From Microbulbifer celer (GTDB lineage Bacteria; Pseudomonadota; Gammaproteobacteria; Pseudomonadales; Cellvibrionaceae): 64,000 nucleotides of DNA. The DNA is taken from the NCBI RefSeq assembly GCF_020991125.1, contig NZ_CP087715.1:2948501-3012500 (forward strand), read 5' to 3'. A model generated the notes under the pieces. That model saw nothing but the letters and a program-made list of their open reading frames with translations. It searched no databases and had not been told where the DNA came from. Each line of letters begins with the position of its first letter. Position 1 is the stretch's first letter. Positions 43,068-50,752 of the stretch are shown here, piece by piece. The position numbers and the translations under genes were made by a program.

Positions 43068-43113
43068 GACGAGAAAGCACAACAAGGTCTGTCAAGAACG
43101 TCGTGCGAAAGCG

Positions 43114-46100
43114 TTAGAAATTCGCGCGCGCGATCAGGGCGAAGCGGCGGTCCTGGATGAACCAGGAGCGACCGGCCTCAGAGCCCGCGTCATCCAGTTG
43201 CATAATGGTCTCGGTCTGGGTGTCGAGCAGGTTGGACACCTGCAGACCCACGGTCACACCATTGTCGAAGTTGTAGAACACGGAACCGTCCATATAACCG
43301 GCATCGTCATTGAAGATCGGATACTTACTGATGGTATCGCGGGTAGTGAGCAGGTACTTCGAGCGCCAGTTATAAGCGAGACGCGCAGACCAGGGCCCCT
43401 TCTCGTACATGCCAACAATGTTGTAGGTATGTTCCGATACACCGCGCAGTGGCAGCAGAGTGATGTCCGGCAGCGGATAGCGGTCGGCTTCTTCCTCGCC
43501 GGTGGCAGGCTCGGCGCCACTGCCAACACGGCTATTGCTGAGACCAGAATCAATCCAGGTGTAGTTCAACTGCAAACCGAGCCCGTCAAACGGCGCCGGC
43601 AGGAAGTCGTAGAACTGCTGATAGGCGAGCTCCACCCCCTGCATAAAGCCGTCGCCTCCATTTACAGTGGACTCAAAATCCACGGTCTGCACCTGACCGG
43701 TGACCGGGTTGGCGAAGTCTCGCGGGAAGGCACCAGTAATAAAGGTATCGCTCAAATCCTTGTAGAACAGCGAGGTGGTGAAGGAACCCACATCCGCGAA
43801 GTACCACTCCAGGGAAGCGTCATACTGAATAGACTCCATTGGCCACAGGTATGGGTTGCCACCGGAGCCGACCCAGTCCACCGGTGCGACGGATACGATA
43901 TTAGTACCGTTGTCTTCCGCCTCCTCCCCGTCTACTGGAGGTTCCTCCGGACCGTTTTCACGTACCACACCCAGTTGACGGTTGCCGATCACCGCCTGAT
44001 TTTTCACATCCGACATGTCCGGCAGGGAAATGGCCTTGGAAACAGCGAAACGCGTCAGCAGGTCGTCGCGCAATTCCAGTTTCAGGTTGAAGCTCGGCAG
44101 CACGGTGCTGTACTCGCTCCAGCCCTCCTCCAACGTGAAAGCGTCGTTGCCGAATGCTTTTTCTTCCTGAGTCAGCCAGTTGTTAGGATCCCGTGCATAA
44201 GACATGGCGTCTTTTTCGGTGGGGAAGCGACCGTCCAGTACTGCCTGGACAGCCCACTCTTCCACCGCGTCGTAGTCGCCCAGATCTACCGGCGATCCAT
44301 CAGGATAGGGTAGGCCGACCAAGTCGGGATACTGCACCGAACCCTGCGCCTCGCGCTCAATCTCTACATAACGCAGACCGACGTTACCCGAGAAACGCAG
44401 TGCGGTGGCGTCGGAGCCGAAATCCAGACGCAGATAGGCGGCGCGGCTGGTCTCGGTGGTATCGAAAACCTCGGGCGCCTGGAAAATGCCCTCAGCGACG
44501 ATGTCATCGCGACTTGGGTAGGGTTCCCACGGATCGCCAGCAGGAGAGATAAACAGGTCGCGATGCCCCTGCACCACCCCTTTCACATATTCCGCATCCG
44601 GGAACAGGAAGCCGCCGCCGGGTACCGAGAGGACACTGCCGCGGTGGAAATCGCTAAAACTTACGTACTCGTAGGGCTGACCTGCCACTTCCGGGTCTGT
44701 GAGGTAATAAGGGGTATCCCACTCCGCGCCGATGGTGCCCCAGTTGTAGGCGGTCAGGCGCACGGTCTGGTCCCGCTCCGCCAGGCGCGCGCCGAACTTG
44801 GCCGCGCGCAACAGACCCAGAGGCTCTTCACTGAAGTGATAAGCGCCATCAAAGCGAGTGGCGAAGGATTCTCCCTCGGAGCGCTCGTAGTGGTCCATGG
44901 CAGAACGCCACCAGTAATTCTGTGGATTCTTGAACCAATTGGGATCGCTGTTGCCGTCGTAGGGTACACTCGGATCATCCACCGCTAGCGTGGGTGTTTC
45001 ACCACTGGCATCGTACGCTTGCGCCATCCACTGGCCGAGGGCAATCTGCAGATCGTCGTCGCGAGTTTCCGCCTGGATATACTGGAAATCGACGCTGTAC
45101 TCCCAATTATCGTTGGGTGTGAACTGCACATTGACGGCAAAGTCGTCCACTACTGTGTGGGTATCCTTGGCCCGGGTGTCGGTCTGGAACTTGGAGCCGT
45201 ACTGGCCATCGTCGGGTGCGTATCCGCCGCGCCAGCCGGCCTCGGTAACCATCGCGCCCTGTTCAAATATGCCGTTGTCGTCGAAAGAGAATTCAGTACC
45301 CGCCAGCGGACCGACCGTGCGCGCGGCATCGTAGGAATCCCCGCTGTATTTCACCGCATTCTCGGTCCAGGACAGGCGCGAGTCCGAGCGCATAAACTGC
45401 GCAGTGGCCAGAATCGTTTCGTCAGTATCCGCCCACTGGAACGCCGCCGCGTAACCCTTGCGGGTGCGCTCGTCGTTTTTCTTGAAGAAGTTCGAGGCAT
45501 TGGGGACCCACACCGTGTCGAAGCCTTCCGCCCCGGCGATACCCTCGGCATCGTAATTGAGATAGGTATCGGACTGGATACCGTGGGAGGTGCCCGTCAG
45601 TTCCGAGTGGGCAATATTGAACAGCACTCCAAACTCGCCAGCGCTGGTGATCCAGCGATCGCTGAAGAGTGCCGACACGCTCGGGGTACCGTCTTCATCA
45701 AGGTCGCCCTGGGAATAATCCGCCGAGATGGAAATGGTCTGTTCCGCGAGGTCGAAGGGTTTGCGGGTACGCAGGCTCACCGTGCCGCCGATACCGCCCT
45801 CAATCATGTCCGCGGACTGGTTTTTGTAAACATCCACCCCGCCCATCAGCTCCGGCGGTACATCCTGAAACGAGAGGCCGCGGCCGGAGTTGGCGGTGAA
45901 AGAGTCGCGGCCGTTGAACTCGGAACGGGTGGCGGTCATGCCGCGGATAACGGCACCGGAACCCTCCACCCCAAAGTGGTCCGGGTCGTCAGCGCCGGCA
46001 AAGCGTTCGATGGAAACCCCGGGCATGCGCTGTATCGCTTCCAGCACGCTGCGGTCCGGCAGCGAACCCATATCATCGGAGGAGATGGAATCGACGAAGG

Positions 46101-46329
46101 TATCGGCCTCACGCTTGATATCCTGCGCATTCTGTAGGTTATAGCGCACTCCGCTCACCACCACTTCTTCAATGGTAACAGGCGTTGCCGCGTCGGCATC
46201 CTCGGCGTTCTGATTTTCCTGCGCGATTGCGTGCTGGGCGGTGAACGCGGTGGCCGCCAGTGCGATGATCACTTCAGACAGGCGGTTTTTCTTAAACGGC
46301 TTTTTCTCGAACTTATTGTTATCGAACAC
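43114..46329 (-). CDS. TonB-dependent outer-membrane receptor 2
   Basis: The 1,071-residue receptor has a signal peptide (EVIIALAATAFTAQHAIAQ), a TonB-box-like IEEVVVSGVR (about residues 53-62), a plug domain (RSVLEAIQRMPGVSIERFAG, GAVIRGMTATRSEFNG) and a C-terminal strand RRFALIARANF. The start is GTG (46327-46329) with a GGGGG site upstream. It would import xylan or related oligosaccharides. It is diverged from receptor 1, so the two may take different oligosaccharides. A LacI-type operator lies 148 bp upstream, and the gene diverges from the GH10 xylanase. Confidence 0.9.
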   Translation of the reverse strand: MFDNNKFEKKPFKKNRLSEVIIALAATAFTAQHAIAQENQNAEDADAATPVTIEEVVVSGVRYNLQNAQDIKREADTFVDSISSDDMGSLPDRSVLEAIQRMPGVSIERFAGADDPDHFGVEGSGAVIRGMTATRSEFNGRDSFTANSGRGLSFQDVPPELMGGVDVYKNQSADMIEGGIGGTVSLRTRKPFDLAEQTISISADYSQGDLDEDGTPSVSALFSDRWITSAGEFGVLFNIAHSELTGTSHGIQSDTYLNYDAEGIAGAEGFDTVWVPNASNFFKKNDERTRKGYAAAFQWADTDETILATAQFMRSDSRLSWTENAVKYSGDSYDAARTVGPLAGTEFSFDDNGIFEQGAMVTEAGWRGGYAPDDGQYGSKFQTDTRAKDTHTVVDDFAVNVQFTPNDNWEYSVDFQYIQAETRDDDLQIALGQWMAQAYDASGETPTLAVDDPSVPYDGNSDPNWFKNPQNYWWRSAMDHYERSEGESFATRFDGAYHFSEEPLGLLRAAKFGARLAERDQTVRLTAYNWGTIGAEWDTPYYLTDPEVAGQPYEYVSFSDFHRGSVLSVPGGGFLFPDAEYVKGVVQGHRDLFISPAGDPWEPYPSRDDIVAEGIFQAPEVFDTTETSRAAYLRLDFGSDATALRFSGNVGLRYVEIEREAQGSVQYPDLVGLPYPDGSPVDLGDYDAVEEWAVQAVLDGRFPTEKDAMSYARDPNNWLTQEEKAFGNDAFTLEEGWSEYSTVLPSFNLKLELRDDLLTRFAVSKAISLPDMSDVKNQAVIGNRQLGVVRENGPEEPPVDGEEAEDNGTNIVSVAPVDWVGSGGNPYLWPMESIQYDASLEWYFADVGSFTTSLFYKDLSDTFITGAFPRDFANPVTGQVQTVDFESTVNGGDGFMQGVELAYQQFYDFLPAPFDGLGLQLNYTWIDSGLSNSRVGSGAEPATGEEEADRYPLPDITLLPLRGVSEHTYNIVGMYEKGPWSARLAYNWRSKYLLTTRDTISKYPIFNDDAGYMDGSVFYNFDNGVTVGLQVSNLLDTQTETIMQLDDAGSEAGRSWFIQDRRFALIARANF

Positions 46330-46476
46330 GGAAGTGCCCCCATCTCGCTTGCCGCCGGCACTCCCGCTCGATGTACACGAAGGATCGGTAAAGCAATCGG
46401 GACGGCTGCTGCGGCTTGTTATTTATGTGTTTTTATGGCCGGACGGAAACACCCGGCACTATCTTTTTTCCTAGCT

Positions 46477-46492
46477 TTGTTACCGCTAACAA
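46477..46492. promoter_or_regulatory. LacI-type operator near TonB receptor 2
   Basis: TTGTTACCGCTAACAA has perfect 6-bp arms TTGTTA/TAACAA around CCGC. It lies in the 547-bp gap between receptor 2 and the GH10 gene, nearer the receptor. Confidence 0.75.
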
Positions 46493-46609
46493 TTTATAGG
46501 ATTATTCAGTCGGCAGTCCGCTGTCAAGGACTTTCATAACCGTCAAAATCCTGCAGTTACCCAGTAGATAGGAGATTTTCACGTCACATATTGTAAACGT
46601 CAAACCCAA

Positions 46610-46625
46610 ATGGTAGCGTTAACAA
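46610..46625. promoter_or_regulatory. LacI-type operator near GH10 xylanase
   Basis: ATGGTAGCGTTAACAA combines the ATGGTA and TAACAA arms around GCGT. It lies about 250 bp before the xylanase start in the divergent gap. The rest of this gap shows no other gene. Confidence 0.72.
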
Positions 46626-46876
46626 AAGGCACCTCCCGATACACAAGGTCGCCGCAGAGCTGTCCGACAGCCTGCACGGTCCGCCCCCGGAGATAGACGC
46701 GGACCGCGCATGGACGCACACAAAAATAAAATTGAAATAGCGATGACCCGAGCGATAGCACCCCTCCCCGTGTAACCGTTCCGCGTCAAAAGCCCCCCGG
46801 CAGGCCCCCCTGCTCCGTATACCGTATTTACAACAAAAAAGTCCGGACAACCGGACCAACGGCAAGGGTAACAACC

Positions 46877-49522
46877 ATGAAAACCTCTCTGTTTCCAATC
46901 GCGGCGCTTTCGCTGGCCATTGCGGCCGCAGGCTGTACCGACAGAAAAATCAAAGGTCCGGACGCAACGCCCGGCACCGACAACAATGCTGCTCCGGTCG
47001 CGGAGGCCGGCCCCGATCAGGTGGTAGTCGCTGGCAGCAACGTCACCCTGGTGGGCGTCGGCAGCGATGTGGACGGCAGTATCACCAGCTACAACTGGAG
47101 CCAGGCCGCAGGCGCTGCTGTCACTCTGACAACAGACGATAGCGGCAAAGCCAGCTTTACCGCGCCGGCCACGGAGGAATCCGTCAGACTCACCTTTGAG
47201 CTGCGTGTCAACGACGATGGCGGGGCCAGCAGCCCGGCGGATGCAGTCACCGTCACCGTGCTACCGGTGCTGGATAAATTCTTCGGTGTCGCCACCGAAC
47301 ACGCGGACGACTATACCCAGCTCACCACCTGGTTCGATCAGATCACACCCAGCAATGCGGGCAAGTGGGGCGCGGTGGAGTCCACTCGCGACGTCATGGA
47401 CTGGACCGATCTCGATGCCGCTCACACCTTCGCCAACAACAACGATCTCGGCTTCAAGTACCACACCCTATTCTGGGGCCAGCAACAGCCGGCGTGGCTC
47501 ACCGACCTGAGTGCGGAAGAGCAGCTTGAGGAAATCAAAGAGTGGGTGGCCGCGGTAAAAACCCGCTATCCGAACCTTGAAATGATTGATGTGGTCAATG
47601 AACCGCTGAACGCACCGCCCACCTATAAAGAAGCCCTGGGCGGTGAGGGCAACACTGGCTGGGACTGGCTGATCACGGCATTCGAATTGGCCCGCGAGGC
47701 CTTCCCGGAATCCACGCTGATCCTGAACGACTACAACATTCTGAGCCTCGAGGCCGCCACTGAAGATTATCTCGCCCTGATCGAGTTGCTGCAGGAGCGC
47801 GAGCTGATCGACGGCATCGGCGTGCAGGCGCATTTTCTCGAGCAGTCCCTGGCAGCGGATATCAAAGACAACCTCGACCGCCTCGCCACCACCGGCCTGC
47901 CGATTTACATCTCCGAACTGGACATCAATTTTGCCGACGACGCCCGCCATGCCAACAAGCTGCGCGAGCTGTTCACGGTATTCTGGGAGCACCCGGCAGT
48001 GGCCGGTGTCACCCACTGGGGCTACCGCCAGGGCCATACGTGGCGCAGTGAAGCCTGGCTGCTGGCGAGCGACGGCAGCGAGCGCGCGGGCCTGCAGTGG
48101 TTGAACTGCTACCTCGCCGAGGAGGCGGAGTGCGATCATCTGGTGCCGGAATACACTCCCGCCGGCTGGAGCGGCAGCGACGACCTGATCACGCTGGAGG
48201 CGGAACTCTACGACGAGGGCCATGGCGTGCAGGCCGGCGACGACGCTGTGGTGCACGCCGATGTGGGCGACTGGATTGTGTTCAAAGATGTGGCGTTCAA
48301 GGACACCTGGGACAGCTTCAGTGTCAACTACGCCAAAGGCCCGGGCAACACTGGCGGCATCTCTATCCGCCTCGACAGTCTGGAAAACACCGACACCCTG
48401 CAGGTGCCGCTGCCTCCCACCAATGGCTGGAACGATTTCCAGACCAGTACGGTGGAGTGGACGCCGCTGTCCGGCAGTCACGATGTGTTTGTGCGCTTCA
48501 ATGACGTTTCTGGTGTTGGCAACATCGACTGGCTGCGTTTTGGCGTCGCAGGCGCCAAGCCGGTGGCGAACCTGATCAGCAACGGCGACTTCGAACAGAG
48601 CGCGGAGGGCTGGGGCGCAGGCTGGGGTGGCGGCGCCCTGAGCACCTCCGCGGAATACGCAAAAACCGGCAACCGCAGCCTGCTGGCCTCCGATTTCAGC
48701 AGCGGCGCCTACGCGACCTACGACCTGACCGAACTGGTGGAACCGGGTACCAGTTACCCGATGATTGCCTGGGCCCTCCACACCGGTGCCGCTCCGGTAC
48801 AGATCACAATGGTGACCAAGCTCGCGTGTGAGGGCCAGGGGGACCAGTATCTCTGGATCGCCGACAACGACGCGGTACCCACGCAGACCTGGACCGAATT
48901 CGCGGGTACGCTGGAAATCCCCGCAGACTGTCAGGTGAATGAGGCGTTGATGTATTTTGATAATACGCCCGGGGGGACCGATGTTTACCTCGACAGTGTG
49001 CAGGTGATTCCGCCGAACAGCGGCGAGGAAGAGGAAACCGATAACCTGATCAAGGACGGTGGCTTTGAGGGTGTGGTTCCCGCGGCGGCGTGGAGTGCCT
49101 GGTACGCCAGTGGCACCACGCTTGCGCTCAGTAATGAGCAGGCGCAGGCGGGCAGCCAGAGCCTGAAGGTTTCCACCCGCGCAGAGAATTCCAATCCTTC
49201 CTATGACCTGACGGCGGCAGTGGAAGCGGGTGCTGCGTATGATGTTGCGCTGTCTGTGCGGCATTCCGGGCCCAATGCGGCGCCGGTTCAGTTGACCCAA
49301 AAGTTGGCCTGTGAGGGAGAGAAAGACGCCTATCCGGCCGTTGCCGGAACGGACGATGACGACAATCAGATCAGTCTGGCGGCGAATGAGTGGCACGCGC
49401 TGACCGGCAGCTTTGAGGTGCCGGCGGGCTGTACCGTGAATGAGCTGCGGTTGTACTTTGAGGGTACGCCTCTGGAAGTGGAAACTTTCTATGTTGATGA
49501 GTTTTCGGTTACTCCGCAGTGA
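46877..49522 (+). CDS. GH10 endo-beta-1,4-xylanase, multidomain lipoprotein
   Basis: The enzyme cuts the xylan backbone. The 881-residue protein has a lipobox (IAAAGC, C20), a PKD/Ig-like domain (residues about 38-130, PVAEAGPDQVVVAGSNVTLV), a GH10 barrel (about 132-425) with acid Glu in DVVNEPLN (E242) and nucleophile in YISELDI (E347), a CBM6-like module (about 437-560, LITLEAELYDEGHGVQAGDD) and two CBM4/9-like modules (about 562-715 and 720-881, NLISNGDFEQSAEGW and LIKDGGFEGV). Lipid anchoring would hold it at the cell surface. Ribosome site AAGGG. An operator lies upstream and a short palindromic element just downstream. Confidence 0.92.
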   Translation: MKTSLFPIAALSLAIAAAGCTDRKIKGPDATPGTDNNAAPVAEAGPDQVVVAGSNVTLVGVGSDVDGSITSYNWSQAAGAAVTLTTDDSGKASFTAPATEESVRLTFELRVNDDGGASSPADAVTVTVLPVLDKFFGVATEHADDYTQLTTWFDQITPSNAGKWGAVESTRDVMDWTDLDAAHTFANNNDLGFKYHTLFWGQQQPAWLTDLSAEEQLEEIKEWVAAVKTRYPNLEMIDVVNEPLNAPPTYKEALGGEGNTGWDWLITAFELAREAFPESTLILNDYNILSLEAATEDYLALIELLQERELIDGIGVQAHFLEQSLAADIKDNLDRLATTGLPIYISELDINFADDARHANKLRELFTVFWEHPAVAGVTHWGYRQGHTWRSEAWLLASDGSERAGLQWLNCYLAEEAECDHLVPEYTPAGWSGSDDLITLEAELYDEGHGVQAGDDAVVHADVGDWIVFKDVAFKDTWDSFSVNYAKGPGNTGGISIRLDSLENTDTLQVPLPPTNGWNDFQTSTVEWTPLSGSHDVFVRFNDVSGVGNIDWLRFGVAGAKPVANLISNGDFEQSAEGWGAGWGGGALSTSAEYAKTGNRSLLASDFSSGAYATYDLTELVEPGTSYPMIAWALHTGAAPVQITMVTKLACEGQGDQYLWIADNDAVPTQTWTEFAGTLEIPADCQVNEALMYFDNTPGGTDVYLDSVQVIPPNSGEEEETDNLIKDGGFEGVVPAAAWSAWYASGTTLALSNEQAQAGSQSLKVSTRAENSNPSYDLTAAVEAGAAYDVALSVRHSGPNAAPVQLTQKLACEGEKDAYPAVAGTDDDDNQISLAANEWHALTGSFEVPAGCTVNELRLYFEGTPLEVETFYVDEFSVTPQ

Positions 49523-49554
49523 TTTGGGCTTTGTAGTTTAGTCCGGTGGCGGCA

Positions 49555-49605
49555 GGCCGCCGGGTGCGGGTATTCAGGACCACTGTGAACCCGCACCCGG
49601 CGGCC
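49555..49605. repeat. Short, centre-deleted nested-palindrome element, copy F
   Basis: The 17-bp arms (49555-49571 with 49589-49605) pair fully. The reduced centre retains AGGAC and GTGAACCC, seen in the full copies. It lies about 30 nt downstream of the xylanase stop, before the IS30-type element. Confidence 0.65.
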
Positions 49606-49661
49606 CGCCTTCGCTTTATACTTTTGACCTTGTAGCCTTTTTTGGCTTTAGAATATTTCGC

Positions 49662-50738
49662 GGTTTCGGATAATAAGTGCAATTGGTAAGAGAGAGGCCA
49701 GCTGGTAGAGTCGGCGCCTCTCCCGACCAAGAGAAAAGCACTGATGAGCTACTACCAGCTGACCGAGAACGAACGATACCAGATTTACAGCCTGAGAAAA
49801 GCCGGACACTCACAAGCAGAAATAGCGGAGCTGCTGGAAAGGCATCCATCGACGATCAGTCGAGAACTGCGGAGAAATACGGGGCTGCGAGGGTATCGCC
49901 CTGGTCAAGCCCATAAGCTATCAGATGTCCGGCGACGAGAGGCCCATAAGGCGCGGAAAGTGACCGACGAGGTGCAGCGTCAGATTGAGCTGCTAACCAT
50001 GCAAGATTTAAGCCCGCAGCAGACTGCGATCTACTTGGAGAGGCACACAGGTGTTTCGCTACACCATGAAACGATTTACCAGATAATTTATGCAGATCAA
50101 GCCAGCGGTGGGGATTTGTATACACATCTGCGGATAGCGTCCAAGCCATATCGTAAACGCTATGGCAGCTACGACCGGCGGGGAAAGATCAAAAACAGGG
50201 TGAGTATAGAAGAACGTCCAGTTGTTGTTGATCAGATGAGTCGGATTGGAGACTGGGAAGGTGATACTGTCATTGGCAAGGGACGCAGCGGAGCATTGCT
50301 GACGATGGTTGAGCGCAAGACATTGTTTACAGTCATTGTGCGACTGACGGGTAAACGAGCAGACTTGCTGGCCGATGCAGCTGTTGCTCACATGGCTCAC
50401 CTGAAGGACAAGATTAAAACGATAACCTTCGACAACGGGCTTGAGTTCTCCGGACATGAGGTTATAGCCAGAGGGCTGGGCGCGGATATTTATTTCGCGC
50501 ACCCCTACGCCTCTTGGGAGCGGGGGATCAATGAAAACACCAACGGTCTTATTCGGCAGTATTTTCCAAAAGGAACGGACTTCAACAAGGTGACGGACGA
50601 TCAGGTTCACTTTGTTATGAATCGGTTGAACAGCAGGCCGAGAGAAAGTCGAGGCGGCAAGTCACCAAATGAATTATTTATGGGGCAGCGAGACGATTTG
50701 CTCGCTGCGTGAAGAAATTGCAGTTATTACTTGAAACC
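49662..50738 (+). mobile_element. IS30-family insertion sequence
   Basis: Imperfect terminal inverted repeats of about 23 bp (GGTTTC, 3 nt, TAATAA, 1 nt, TGCAATT; left at 49662, right ending 50738) enclose one IS30-type transposase. The 1,077-bp length fits the family. No clear target duplication is seen. The right end lies 14 nt before the GH115 start codon. Confidence 0.8.
49744..50712 (+). CDS. IS30-family transposase
   Basis: The 322-residue transposase has an N-terminal HTH (YSLRKAGHSQAEIAELLERH), a second HTH region (MQDLSPQQTAIYLERHTG), and an intact DDE catalytic triad: D174 in GDWEGDTVIG, D230 in TFDNGLEF and E264 in ERGINENTNG, with the usual 33-residue D-E spacing. No frameshift or stop is seen, so the element may be active. 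It is transcribed towards GH115. Confidence 0.92.
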   Translation: MSYYQLTENERYQIYSLRKAGHSQAEIAELLERHPSTISRELRRNTGLRGYRPGQAHKLSDVRRREAHKARKVTDEVQRQIELLTMQDLSPQQTAIYLERHTGVSLHHETIYQIIYADQASGGDLYTHLRIASKPYRKRYGSYDRRGKIKNRVSIEERPVVVDQMSRIGDWEGDTVIGKGRSGALLTMVERKTLFTVIVRLTGKRADLLADAAVAHMAHLKDKIKTITFDNGLEFSGHEVIARGLGADIYFAHPYASWERGINENTNGLIRQYFPKGTDFNKVTDDQVHFVMNRLNSRPRESRGGKSPNELFMGQRDDLLAA

Positions 50739-50752
50739 AAGTTTTATTGAAT

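Noticed and set aside
47468-49396. A 642-codon minus-strand frame opposite the GH10 gene
   Set aside because: The sense strand has clear GH10 and CBM motifs; the antisense frame is a product of codon bias.
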